A stretch of DNA of 64,000 bases from Nocardioides lianchengensis (GCF_900101465.1 NZ_FMZM01000002.1:1-64000); one strand, 5' to 3'. Shown: positions 26,001-34,798, counted from the first letter of the stretch. Program-made: numbers and translations. The notes: a model not told the origin generated them from the sequence alone.

Positions 26001-26728
26001 TTCTCGGCGGTCCCGCCGGCTCCCACGGTGACCGTGTCGCCCGGGGCGTAGCCGCCGAGGCTGTTCACCTTCAGCACCTCGTCGCCCGGGGCTGCCGGAC
26101 CGCACAGCTGGGTGGTGACGTTGGGCGGGGCCACCGTCGGCGCCGGCAGCGCACCGCTGCGGGTGGAGCCGGCCGGGTTGAACTCGCGGCCGAAGATCAG
26201 CTTCTGCTCGGCCTCGCGCTGGTTGAAGCTGTTCAGGGTCGGGACCGTGGGCGGGTACTGCGGGCCCAGGTTCTGGTCCACCACCAGGCCGAGCTCCGCC
26301 GCCTCGGCGGTGATGACCTCCATCTTGTGCGCCCAGGCCGGCGTGCCCCAGCCGTACTGCTGGAGGAAGGCGTTGGTCTGGTTGCCCGCGCCGGGGACGC
26401 CGAACGGCGCGATCTCCACCCCGCCGGCGCCCGAGGCCGCCATGTCCCGGAGCTCCTGGCGCAGCACCTCGTCGTCGGTGTAGGCCAGCGGCATCCAGTA
26501 GCGGTACATCGGCCGCACGCTGGTCGGCGGGTCGGCGTACGTCGCCGCGGTCAGCGCCGGTGTCCCCGTCGTCGGGGCGGCGGTCGGGGCAGCGACGGCC
26601 GCGGAGGCCGCGGGGCCCACGGTCGCCGTGACCGGTACGGCGAGGGCGGCCGAGGCAGCGACGGCCAGCGCGGTCGCCGCGACCGCTGGAAGGCGGCCGA
26701 GCCGCCGAGGTGCAGGAGTTCTGGTCAT
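23012..26728 (-). CDS. Large secreted glycoside hydrolase, GH106 (alpha-L-rhamnosidase)-like
   Basis: A 1238-residue exported protein. The signal peptide spans about residues 1-34. The catalytic region opens with RPMYRYWMPLAYTDDEVLRQ and SGAGGVEIAPFG and continues with LGLVVDQNLGPQYPP, a pattern I associate with GH106. Around residues 1010-1115 is a jelly-roll domain like those of beta-galactosidases (GVGTYTTTVELPATWKA, LRPGTNTIVVRVATT). The C-terminus is an Ig-like bacterial repeat rich in Lys/Arg (KRVTAGKRAVATVTV). A divergent TetR gene and a perfect operator lie upstream. Substrate is probably a rhamnose-containing plant polymer or glycoside; the family call is from pattern memory. Confidence 0.65.
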   Translation of the reverse strand: MTRTPAPRRLGRLPAVAATALAVAASAALAVPVTATVGPAASAAVAAPTAAPTTGTPALTAATYADPPTSVRPMYRYWMPLAYTDDEVLRQELRDMAASGAGGVEIAPFGVPGAGNQTNAFLQQYGWGTPAWAHKMEVITAEAAELGLVVDQNLGPQYPPTVPTLNSFNQREAEQKLIFGREFNPAGSTRSGALPAPTVAPPNVTTQLCGPAAPGDEVLKVNSLGGYAPGDTVTVGAGGTAEKVVVSALGDRTATCADLSVSPLRNAHAVAEAVVTVARTTRLKTLVAQCAAACDATTPAPVQLVPSSVTDVTAQVSGGRLDHTFPTGNGNPWVVIDLVQTASGLVAQRNGYTATQPNYVPDHWSRGGVQIQTNFWDEHILTPKVRANLRKIGSGAVFEDSLELGETQKWTWGLLQQFEKRRGYDPTTLLPALAGAGIQGSGTPAFELAGIGAQVREDYRQTLSDLYVERYVAPMQEWAEGHGLNYRAQSYGVPISTSAAGAVAGIPEGESLNFWNGTLGAEQNYRAVSSGAHLSGKNVVSVECCAVFQGGYRSSLAGPYVGGQFGQGGDGTQVGGKYSQGLLDSIYTSYAGGVNQLVWHGYAYRDAPVGVGTSGRDGSWPGYHPWDIFGAISVNDEFGPRQASWPDYAPVNDSLARDQLVLRQGRATVDLGVYYEDLGLAGASVGTQQPVQHLLGTGSATSKAGYTYEYVAPDFLADPELEVEADGGLFADRSDHAALLLNNQTTLSVATAERLRDLAADGLRVFLVGGLPTTTTGARPGGAALATVVDQLLAQPTVEHVADEAELPAALVAAGIRPTVTPEEPTAALGLVRREADGVSYDFVHNRSGETVEQRLTLTGTGRPYLLDSWTGEITPIAEYTTGDGTVTVPVEIAPYDKVVVALAGTTAAPAPAPAVHAVDSTGDVRAAGDALTLRAGADGQYVTRLSNGATRTTAVSGLAAARGLDTWSLVAQTWTPGAQQWTTVKTDQAAVGLSAREDGTLPSWRDVTSPVDLSQSSGVGTYTTTVELPATWKAATDGAYLALGAVLDSASVTVNGTSVVVDQADRDRIDLGKNLRPGTNTIVVRVATTMFNAVRKSGDSNYQLPAWQEAGLRGPVVLSPYRDTAIPVSTTPPTPPVPPSQPAKATTTKLAVTPKRVTAGKRAVATVTVSSRASGQVRIRVDGKVVRTVTVTRGRARVSLPRLRVGRHRVRAEFLGTTAWKPSASKRVVVKVVRKRR

Positions 26729-26794
26729 CGGTCCCCCGGGGTGATGAAAGGTTTCAATGTGGCGGTCGTCACCGTAGGACGGCCTCTCTCGTCG

Positions 26795-26821
26795 CGTCAA
26801 TAGGACACTGGCAGTGTCTTA
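26795..26821 (-). promoter_or_regulatory. TetR operator next to the -35 of the hydrolase gene
   Basis: The 21-bp dyad TAGGACACTGGCAGTGTCTTA (26801-26821) has the perfect 15-bp core GACACTGGCAGTGTC. On the minus strand TTGACG (26800-26795) directly follows and is a fitting -35 for the glycoside hydrolase gene, with TACGGT 18 bp on. The TetR gene starts 52 bp away on the other strand, so one site could control both genes. Confidence 0.65.
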
Positions 26822-26872
26822 TCTCCGGGCTAGACGTCTCTGGCACGTCGCTGATGCGCGACAATCGCCTCC

Positions 26873-27460
26873 GTGGACGCCCCCGTGGACCAGGTGAGGA
26901 CGCGACGCCGGGGCGCCGTCCTCGAGCAGGCGATCCTCGACGCCGCGTGGGCCGAGCTCGGCGAGCACGGGTGGTCGAGCTTCACGATCGCCGGCGTCGC
27001 CGCCCGCTGCGGCACGGCGAAGAACGTGGTCTACCGACGGTGGGAGAACCGGATCCAGCTCGCCCAGGAGATGCTCGTGCGGGCCCTGCGCTCGGCCGAC
27101 GAGGTCGTCGCGACGTCCGGCGACCTCCGCTCCGACCTGCTGGGCTTCCTCCGCGGCCTGGAGGCGTTCTACGACGGCCCGTTCGGGGAGGCCGTCCGCG
27201 GGGTGCTGCTGGAACGGGCCGACCGCACCAGCTCGCTCACCGGGCCCGAGGTCCCGTCCCCGATCGTGGCCATCGTCGACGCCGCTCTGGGCAGGGGCGA
27301 GCTCACCGCCCGACCCCCCGCCCTCGTGCAGAACCTGGGCCACGCCCTGATGACCTCGGAGCTCGTCCACACCGCCGCGCCGCTGCGCGGTCCCGCCGTC
27401 GAGCTGCTCCTCGACGACGTCTGGCTGCCCGCGCTGCTGCGGCGACCCACGGGCGGCTGA
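26873..27460 (+). CDS. TetR family transcriptional regulator
   Basis: A 195-residue TetR protein. The helix-turn-helix spans about residues 15-60 (AILDAAWAELGEHGWSSFTI then AGVAARCGTAKNVVYRRWEN). The C-terminal domain (LRSDLLGFLRGLEAFYDGPF onward) resembles the TetR_C_11/16 type. It starts at GTG 26873; GTG 26885 is possible. Given the shared divergent region with a perfect dyad, it most likely represses the large glycoside hydrolase and itself. The ligand could be a sugar or aglycone. Confidence 0.9.
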   Translation: MDAPVDQVRTRRRGAVLEQAILDAAWAELGEHGWSSFTIAGVAARCGTAKNVVYRRWENRIQLAQEMLVRALRSADEVVATSGDLRSDLLGFLRGLEAFYDGPFGEAVRGVLLERADRTSSLTGPEVPSPIVAIVDAALGRGELTARPPALVQNLGHALMTSELVHTAAPLRGPAVELLLDDVWLPALLRRPTGG

Positions 27461-27488
27461 CCCCACGGCACCCACTACGGTGTCCGCC

Positions 27489-28124
27489 ATGTCTGTGCGC
27501 GCGCTGGGGGCCTTCGCGGTCCTCGCGATCGCGGGCGTCGCCGGCGGGTACGGCGTCAGCGCCCTGCAGACCGACGCCCCGCTCACCATCTCGGTCGCGG
27601 CGCCCGTCCCGGCCGCGTCGCCGTCGTACCCGGTCACCGAGTACGACGTCGAGCCCGACCCCGACGACGCCCCGCTGGCGACGGGGCTGCCGCTGGAGGC
27701 CGCCAAGCTGCGGGCCAACGGCAAGCGCCTCGAGTTCGGGGTCCCGGAGGGCTGGAGTCGCGGCGGCGACCTGCCGAACGCGATCTTCACCGCCGACCGG
27801 AGCGCCACGAACACCTACCAGCTCCGGGTGACCGGCCTGGGCGGGCTGAGCTCGCAGCGGGTCGAGGTGATGAACCGGATCAACGCCCTGCGCGACGCCG
27901 AGGCCAACGAGCAGCTCGAGAACCTGGTGATCGAGACCCAGGGCGACGACCGCTTCGTGGCGACGTACCTGCAGGGCGGCTACCGCCGGGTGTCGATGGA
28001 GCGCTTCCTGGTCCTCGGCGACAGCGGGGCGACCGCGGCGGTCGCGGCCGTGGGTCGCGAGGCGGACCGGGACGGCCTGCAGGACCTGCTGACGCGGGTC
28101 AGCGACTCGCTGCGCCTCGGCTGA
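27489..28124 (+). CDS. Secreted or anchored protein of unknown function
   Basis: A 211-residue protein with an uncleaved or cleaved N-terminal hydrophobic segment (LGAFAVLAIAGVAGGYGVSA), a Pro/Asp-rich linker and a soluble domain starting GKRLEFGVPEGWSRGG. That opening resembles the PsbP/LpqN-like fold seen outside the membrane in some kinases, and the next gene (convergent) is a kinase with a similar EVTVPAAWD segment. I do not recognise a named family. ATG 27489 is chosen over GTG 27480. It follows the TetR gene by 28 bp. Confidence 0.7.
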   Translation: MSVRALGAFAVLAIAGVAGGYGVSALQTDAPLTISVAAPVPAASPSYPVTEYDVEPDPDDAPLATGLPLEAAKLRANGKRLEFGVPEGWSRGGDLPNAIFTADRSATNTYQLRVTGLGGLSSQRVEVMNRINALRDAEANEQLENLVIETQGDDRFVATYLQGGYRRVSMERFLVLGDSGATAAVAAVGREADRDGLQDLLTRVSDSLRLG

Positions 28125-28159
28125 CCCGGGCGGCCGCCCGCCGCCGGCCGCCGCCGCAA

Positions 28160-28185
28160 AGTTTCATCGGCTAGCCGATGAAACT
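28160..28185. terminator. Perfect 26-bp palindrome between convergent genes
   Basis: The sequence at 28160-28185 (AGTTTCATCGGCT and its exact complement) is a perfect palindrome without spacer, between the stop at 28124 and the kinase stop at 28209. It is AT-richer than its surroundings. It could be a bidirectional terminator, but it also fits the set of unusual palindromes in this window. Confidence 0.6.
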
Positions 28186-28208
28186 CTCACCCGGCCTCGC
28201 GCCCCGCC

Positions 28209-29696
<1,488 letters not shown>

Positions 29697-29709
29697 CGCG
29701 CCATTATGG

Positions 29710-29750
29710 GCGAACCCTGAGAAGGCCCCTGAGACCGAGCCAGGGTTCGC
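29710..29750. promoter_or_regulatory. Inverted repeat in the kinase/ABC divergent gap
   Basis: GCGAACCCTG (29710-29719) and CAGGGTTCGC (29741-29750) are perfect 10-bp arms around a 21-bp spacer that holds a repeat of CCCTGAGA. It lies between the kinase start and the ABC transporter start and may be a shared operator or an mRNA leader hairpin. Confidence 0.45.
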
Positions 29751-29815
29751 GCCGGGGTCGGGCCAGCGTTCCTCCCCGATGCGGCAGGGGTCGGACCGCC
29801 AGCAGGCTGAGGTCC

Positions 29816-30724
29816 ATGATCCAGGTCGAGAACCTCACCAAGAAGTACGGCGCCTTCACCGCCGTCGACGACGTCAGCTTCACGGCGCGCTCCGGGCGCG
29901 TCACCGGCTTCCTCGGGCCCAACGGCGCCGGGAAGTCCACCACCATGCGGATCATGGTGGGGCTCACCCCCACCGACTCCGGGACCGCGACCATCGCCGG
30001 TCGGAGCTTCGCCGACCTGCCCAACCCCGGTCTGGAGGTCGGCGTCCTGCTCGACGCCTCCGCCCAGCACGCGGGCCGCACCGGCCGGGAGATCCTCACC
30101 GTCGCGGCCCTGACCATGGGCCTGCCCAAGCGCCGGGTCGACGAGATGCTCGACCGGGTCAGCCTGACCCCCACCGAGGCCGGTCGCCGGGTCCGCAACT
30201 ACTCGCTCGGCATGCGGCAGCGGCTCGGCATCGCCACCGCCCTGCTCGGCGACCCCGAGGTGCTGATCCTCGACGAGCCGGCCAACGGCCTCGACCCGGC
30301 CGGCATCCGCTGGATGCGCGACCTGCTGCGCGGGTACGCCGACCAGGGCGGGACCGTCCTGCTCTCCAGCCACCTGCTGCACGAGATCGAGGTCATCGCC
30401 GACGACCTGGTCGTCATCGGCCAGGGCCGGATCGTCGCCGACGGCACCAAGGCCGAGCTGCTGGCCAGCGCCGGCACCCTGGTCCGCACCCGGGTGGTCG
30501 ACGACCTGGCCACCGCCCTCACCGCCTCCGGGCTCAACCCGGTCCTCAGCGGCGCCACCGGCGGCTCGGACGTGCTGCGCGTCGACGCCGACCCCGAGGT
30601 CGTCGGCAAGGTCGCGCACGAGGCGGGCATCCCGCTCGTCGAGCTGCGCGCCGCCGACGGCGCGGGCCTCGAGGAGATGTTCCTCGAGCTCACCTCCGAC
30701 ACCCAGCGCGAAGGAAACTCCTGA
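29816..30724 (+). CDS. ABC transporter ATP-binding protein (export type)
   Basis: A 302-residue ABC ATPase. Walker A is GPNGAGKST, the signature is YSLGMRQR, Walker B is VLILDEP, and the switch histidine lies in LLSSHLLHEIE. A C-terminal about 85-residue extension is typical of CcmA/DrrA-like exporters. The permease gene begins within its stop codon (TGATG). The pair resembles bacitracin/lantibiotic-type or multidrug exporters; substrate unknown. Confidence 0.93.
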   Translation: MIQVENLTKKYGAFTAVDDVSFTARSGRVTGFLGPNGAGKSTTMRIMVGLTPTDSGTATIAGRSFADLPNPGLEVGVLLDASAQHAGRTGREILTVAALTMGLPKRRVDEMLDRVSLTPTEAGRRVRNYSLGMRQRLGIATALLGDPEVLILDEPANGLDPAGIRWMRDLLRGYADQGGTVLLSSHLLHEIEVIADDLVVIGQGRIVADGTKAELLASAGTLVRTRVVDDLATALTASGLNPVLSGATGGSDVLRVDADPEVVGKVAHEAGIPLVELRAADGAGLEEMFLELTSDTQREGNS

Positions 30725-31506
30725 TGAGCACGCTCACCGCCCCCGCCCGCACCATCACGCCCATCCCCACCGCGCGCCTGGTGCACGTCGAGGCCCGCAA
30801 GTCCTTCGACACCCGGTCCGGCTTCTGGCTGATCGCCAGCATCGGCATCCTGGCCACGCTCGCCACCGCCGCGGTCATCCTCTTCGCGCCCGACTCCGAG
30901 GTCGACTTCGAGGCGTTCGCGAGCGCCATCGGCTTCCCGATGGCCATCGTGCTGCCGATGGTGGCGATCCTCTCGGTGACGAGCGAGTGGAGCCAGCGCA
31001 CCGGACTGACGTCGTACACGCTGGTGCCCCACCGGGGCCGGGTGCTGCGGGCCAAGGCGATCGTCGCCGGCATCGTCGGCGTCGTCTCCATGGTCCTGGC
31101 CCTCGGCATCGGCGGCCTCGGCAACGTCGTCGGGTCGGCGATCAACGGCACCGACCTGGTCTGGAACATCTCGGCGCAGGAGTTCGCGCTGATCGTGCTC
31201 GGCAACCTGATCGGGATGGCCGTCGGCTTCATGCTCGGCGTGCTGATCCGCAACAGCCCCGGCGCGATCGTGGCCTACTTCGTCTACTCGCTGGTGCTCC
31301 CGACCGTCACCCTGGTGCTCGGCGAGACCCAGAAGTGGTTCGCCGACAAGCAGGCCTGGATCGACTTCAACTTCGCCCAGGGCCCGCTCTTCGAGGGCTC
31401 GGTCAGCGGCCAGCAGTGGGCGCAACTGGCGGTCACCGGCGCGGTCTGGCTGGTGCTGCCGCTGACGATCGGGATCTGGGCGGTGCTGCGCTCCGAGGTG
31501 AAGTAG
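30724..31506 (+). CDS. ABC-2 type transporter permease
   Basis: A 260-residue membrane protein with six predicted helices (FWLIASIGILATLATAAVIL; FPMAIVLPMVAILSVTSEW; AIVAGIVGVVSMVLALGIGG; FALIVLGNLIGMAVGFMLGV; and two more). The SEWSQRTGLTSYTLVPHRGR loop is characteristic of ABC-2 permeases. It is co-translated with the ATPase upstream. A sigma-factor gene follows after 23 bp, so the four genes to 33586 may share a transcript. Confidence 0.88.
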   Translation: MSTLTAPARTITPIPTARLVHVEARKSFDTRSGFWLIASIGILATLATAAVILFAPDSEVDFEAFASAIGFPMAIVLPMVAILSVTSEWSQRTGLTSYTLVPHRGRVLRAKAIVAGIVGVVSMVLALGIGGLGNVVGSAINGTDLVWNISAQEFALIVLGNLIGMAVGFMLGVLIRNSPGAIVAYFVYSLVLPTVTLVLGETQKWFADKQAWIDFNFAQGPLFEGSVSGQQWAQLAVTGAVWLVLPLTIGIWAVLRSEVK

Positions 31507-31529
31507 CCCCCACCAGGGATGATGTGCGC

Positions 31530-32096
31530 ATGACGGAGACACCTCTCGGGCCCGACGAGATCGACGACCTCGCCCGTCGGGCCCGAGACGGTGACCGCGA
31601 CGCCCTGGAGGATCTGCTCGCCGCGGTCCGCCCGCGGGCGCTCAACGTGTGTCGCGGTGTGCTGCCCTATACGCCGGACGCCGAGGACGCCTGCCAGGAG
31701 GCGATGATCAACGTCGCCACCAAGATCGGCGGCTGGAACGGCCAGGGCCGGTTCACCACCTGGATGCACGTGGTCGCGGTGAACAGCGCGCGGTCGACGT
31801 ACCGCCGGATGAAGAACCAGGCCGTCGCCACCGACCCGCACGACCACGGGCCCCTCGAACGGCCCGACCCCCGCACCACCAGCGTCATCGCCGGCACCCG
31901 CCTCGACCTGCTCGAGGCGATGGAGACCATCGAGCGCGACCACCCCCAGTTCGTGGAGCCGCTCCTGCTGCGCGACGTCTACGGCCTCCCGTACGACGAG
32001 ATCGCCCGGCTGGTCGGCGCCCCGCTCGGCACCGTCAAGGCCCAGATCCACCACGGCCGCAAGCTGGCCCGCCCGCTGCTGCGGGGGCAGGAGTGA
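31530..32096 (+). CDS. Sigma-70 family (ECF-like) RNA polymerase sigma factor
   Basis: A 188-residue sigma factor. Region 2 is LPYTPDAEDACQEAMINVAT and FTTWMHVVAVNSARSTYRRM; region 4 is FVEPLLLRDVYGLPYDEIAR with LVGAPLGTVKAQIHHGRKLA. No anti-sigma gene follows; the next gene, overlapping by 4 nt, is an M1 peptidase lipoprotein. Start is ATG 31530. It is transcribed with the ABC exporter upstream. How it is controlled is not evident. Confidence 0.88.
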   Translation: MTETPLGPDEIDDLARRARDGDRDALEDLLAAVRPRALNVCRGVLPYTPDAEDACQEAMINVATKIGGWNGQGRFTTWMHVVAVNSARSTYRRMKNQAVATDPHDHGPLERPDPRTTSVIAGTRLDLLEAMETIERDHPQFVEPLLLRDVYGLPYDEIARLVGAPLGTVKAQIHHGRKLARPLLRGQE

Positions 32097-33586
32097 CCGC
32101 CCGCGTCCGGCTGGCCGCCGGCGCCGCCGCGCTGACCGCGCTGGCCGTGCTGGCCGGCGGGTGCAGCGACGGGACCTGGGAGGGCGAGGCCGACCAGGAC
32201 CCGACCAGCTCCTCGGAGCCGACCACCGGCACCGACACCGACACCGGCACCGACGACACGCCCGAGGCCGATCTCGACCTGGCCCTCAGCGAGCCGGTCG
32301 AGGACCCGCTCTACCCCGAGGTCGGCGACCCCGGCGTCGACGCACTCCACTACGACCTGACCCTCGACTGGGACCCCGCGACGTCGGTGCTCACCGGCGA
32401 GGAGGTGCTCACCTTCCGGGCGACCGCGACGGCCGAGCGGTTCCAGCTCGACCTCGGCGAGCCGCTGGAGGTGGGCGACGTGCTGCTCGACGGCGAGCCG
32501 GTCGAGGTCGAGCACGACGGCAAGGACCTGGTGGTCCTCGCGCCCGTCGAGGAGGACGCCCGCCACGAGCTGACCCTCTCGTACGCCGGCACGCCCACCC
32601 CCGCGCCCGCCCCCACCCAGCGCAGCGACTTCAGCACCACCGGCTGGACGATCACCGACGACGGCGAGACCTGGACCATGCAGGAGCCGTTCGGCGCCTA
32701 CACCTGGTACGCCGTCAACGATCAGCCCTCCGACAAGGCCCTCTACGACTTCACCATCACCGTGCCGTCGCCCTGGTCCGGCGTCGCCAACGGCGAGCTG
32801 CTCTCCCGCACCGACGCCGACGGCGTCACCGAGACGCGCTGGCACCTCGCGGAGCCGGCGGCGTCGTACCTCGTCACCGTCGCGACGGGCGACTTCACGA
32901 TGACCGAGGACGAGTCGGCCTCGGGCGTGCCCATCACCTACTGGACGCCCTCCGACGAGCCGGAGTACATCGAGAAGCTGCAGGAGACCCCGGCCGGGCT
33001 CGCCTGGCTGGAGGAGAGGCTCGGGCCCTACCCGTTCGACACCCTCGGCATCGTCATCGTCGACTCCGAGAGCGGCATGGAGACCCAGACCATGATCACG
33101 CTCGGCGACACCGAGTACGCCACCTCGCCCGCCGTGCTGGTCCACGAGATGGCGCACCACTGGTACGGCGACCAGGTCACGCCGCGCGACTGGCGCGACG
33201 TGTGGATGAACGAGGGCATGGCCATGTACCTCCAGGGCGCCTGGGAGGCCGACGACGCCGGCGTCCCGGTCACCGACGTGATGGACGAGTGGGCGCCGTA
33301 CGAGGAGGACTTCCGCGCCGAGTCCGGCCCGCCCGCCGACTTCGACCCCGACCAGTTCGGCGCCTCGAACATCTATTACGGCCCGGCCCTGATGTGGCAG
33401 GAGGTCCGCGAGCGGATCGGCGAGGAGAGGTTCTGGTCGATGGTCCGTGCCTGGCCGGCCGCCCGCGACAACCTCAGCACCGGCCGCGAGGACTACCTCG
33501 CCTGGGTCGAGGAGGAGACCGGCGAGGAGCTCACCGACCTGTTCGACGCCTGGCTCCTCGGCGAGACCACCCCACCCCGCGACTGA
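32093..33586 (+). CDS. M1 family metallopeptidase lipoprotein
   Basis: A 497-residue surface peptidase starting at GTG 32093 (GTGA overlap with the sigma gene). A lipobox-like LAGGC (C24) and a long Ser/Thr/Asp-rich spacer precede the M1 beta domain. The zinc site is complete, HEMAHHWYGD (H352, E353, H356) and NEGMAMY (E375), with 18 residues between. The exopeptidase motif GxMEN is altered to SGMET. It is shorter than classical aminopeptidase N, lacking the large C-terminal helical domain. Its coupling to a sigma gene suggests it may process the signal, but that is an inference. Confidence 0.88.
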   Translation: MTARVRLAAGAAALTALAVLAGGCSDGTWEGEADQDPTSSSEPTTGTDTDTGTDDTPEADLDLALSEPVEDPLYPEVGDPGVDALHYDLTLDWDPATSVLTGEEVLTFRATATAERFQLDLGEPLEVGDVLLDGEPVEVEHDGKDLVVLAPVEEDARHELTLSYAGTPTPAPAPTQRSDFSTTGWTITDDGETWTMQEPFGAYTWYAVNDQPSDKALYDFTITVPSPWSGVANGELLSRTDADGVTETRWHLAEPAASYLVTVATGDFTMTEDESASGVPITYWTPSDEPEYIEKLQETPAGLAWLEERLGPYPFDTLGIVIVDSESGMETQTMITLGDTEYATSPAVLVHEMAHHWYGDQVTPRDWRDVWMNEGMAMYLQGAWEADDAGVPVTDVMDEWAPYEEDFRAESGPPADFDPDQFGASNIYYGPALMWQEVRERIGEERFWSMVRAWPAARDNLSTGREDYLAWVEEETGEELTDLFDAWLLGETTPPRD

Positions 33587-33593
33587 CCCGCCC

Positions 33594-33620
33594 GCGCCGA
33601 CTCGGCGATTCCGTCCACAG
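33594..33620. repeat. Half of a dispersed palindromic element
   Basis: GCGCCGACTCGGCG (33594-33607) followed after 6 nt by TCCACAG (33614-33620). The same two blocks with the same 6-nt spacing form the right half of the 62-bp palindrome at 56879-56940. It lies just after the M1 peptidase stop. Confidence 0.65.
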
Positions 33621-33666
33621 CAGAAGAGGGTTGTCGCGGCCCTCTGCCCGGGGGAGGGTCGTTCGC

Positions 33667-34644
33667 ATGCGGATCCTGGTGCTGGGCGGCTCGGTGTTCC
33701 TCTCGCGCGCGGTCGCCGCGGAGGCGGTACGACGGGGCCACGACGTCGTCTGCGCCTGCCGCGGTACGTCGGGCTCCGTCCCCGACGGCGCGCGACTCGT
33801 GGAGACCGACCGCACCGGACCGCTGCCGGACGAGCTGACCGGCTTCGACGCCGTGGTCGACGTGGCCCGCCAGCCGTCGTGGGTCCGGGCCGCCGTCGAG
33901 CGGCTGCCCGACGCGCACTGGGTCTTCGTCTCGACGATCAACGTCTACGAGGACGAGTCCACCCCCGGTGGCCGGCCCGGCACGCTCCCGCTCCGCGCGC
34001 CGCAGCCCGACGACGTCGACCTGGCCATCGACCCGGAGGCCTACGGACCGATGAAGGTGGCCTGCGAGGAGATCGTCGCCGCCGGCGCCGCGTCCTCGAT
34101 GGTGGTCCGGCCCGGGCTGATCGTCGGACCCGGCGACCCGACCGGGCGGTTCAGCTACTGGCCGGCCCGGCTCGGGTCCGGACCCGCGGAGGTCCTCGCG
34201 CCCGGCGACCCCGGCGACGTCGTCCAGGTGGTCGACGTGCGCGACCTCGCCGACTGGGTCGTCGACAGCTGCGAGACCCGTCGTACCGGTGCCTACGACG
34301 GCGTCGGCCCCGCCCGACCCCTCTCCGAGCTGCTGGCCGAGGTCGCGGCCGGCTGCGACGCCGACCCGATCTGGACGTGGGTGTCCCAGGACGCGCTCGA
34401 GGCGCAGGGCGTCGAGCCCTGGTCCGGTCCGCGGTCCGTCCCGCTCTGGCTGCCCCGCCCGGCGTACGACGGCATGCTCGCCCACGACGTCACCCCCTCG
34501 CTCGACGCCGGTCTGCGGATCCGCCCGCTCGCCGACACCGCCCGCGACACCCTGGCCTGGCTGCGCGCCACCCCCGACGCCCCCGTCACCGGCCTGACCG
34601 CCGAGGAGGAGACCCAGCTCCTACGCCGACCCGTCACTGAATGA
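33667..34644 (+). CDS. NAD-dependent epimerase/reductase family protein
   Basis: A 325-residue Rossmann protein of the extended SDR type. The dinucleotide loop is modified to ILVLGGSVFLSR, and the active-site region has WVFVSTINVYED then EAYGPMKVACEE (Y and K in a YxxxK arrangement). Similar actinobacterial proteins are annotated as NAD-dependent epimerases or isoflavone-reductase-like; the substrate is unknown. A GGGGGAGGG site precedes ATG 33667. Its last codons and stop lie inside the left arm of a large palindrome. Confidence 0.8.
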   Translation: MRILVLGGSVFLSRAVAAEAVRRGHDVVCACRGTSGSVPDGARLVETDRTGPLPDELTGFDAVVDVARQPSWVRAAVERLPDAHWVFVSTINVYEDESTPGGRPGTLPLRAPQPDDVDLAIDPEAYGPMKVACEEIVAAGAASSMVVRPGLIVGPGDPTGRFSYWPARLGSGPAEVLAPGDPGDVVQVVDVRDLADWVVDSCETRRTGAYDGVGPARPLSELLAEVAAGCDADPIWTWVSQDALEAQGVEPWSGPRSVPLWLPRPAYDGMLAHDVTPSLDAGLRIRPLADTARDTLAWLRATPDAPVTGLTAEEETQLLRRPVTE

Positions 34645-34766
34645 CCTTCTTTTGCGGCGTGTCGCGGCGGGATTGACGGTTCGACCATCGGACGTCGTAC
34701 GTCGCTCCATCGAACCGTCGATCGCTGACCGACTCGCCGCGAAATCTGGTCATTGAGTGACGGGTC
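34628..34766. repeat. 139-bp inverted-repeat element over the epimerase 3' end
   Basis: Two 57-bp arms (34628-34684 and 34710-34766) pair without gaps at 45 of 57 positions around a 25-bp loop. The outer block GACCCGTCACTGAATGACC matches at all but one base. The inner block GACGGTTCGA is perfect, and the loop contains GACGTCGTACGTC. The left arm encodes the last residues and stop of the epimerase gene. The right arm ends 8 bp before a KstR-type box. Confidence 0.85.
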
Positions 34767-34774
34767 AGCGTCGT

Positions 34775-34788
34775 TAGAACACGTTACA
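34775..34788 (+). promoter_or_regulatory. KstR-type operator (TnnAACnnGTTnnA)
   Basis: TAGAACACGTTACA matches every fixed position of the KstR consensus TnnAACnnGTTnnA known from mycobacterial sterol catabolism. It lies 10 bp before the GTG of the SDR gene, where it would overlap the promoter or transcript start and allow repression. Confidence 0.6.
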
Positions 34789-34798
34789 GTTTCGGCTC

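Noticed and set aside
22700..26803. A plus-strand open frame of about 1370 codons
   Set aside because: It is the antisense of the GH106-like hydrolase, with no recognisable domain and a repetitive GRG/VAR composition.
29710..29750. An intrinsic terminator
   Set aside because: It lies between two divergent starts, upstream of both genes, so a terminator role is unlikely; it is listed as a possible operator or leader structure.
33614..33620. TCCACAG as a DnaA box
   Set aside because: Only part of the TTGTCCACA consensus is present, there is no cluster of boxes, and no replication genes are nearby; it is better explained as part of the repeat shared with 56933-56939.
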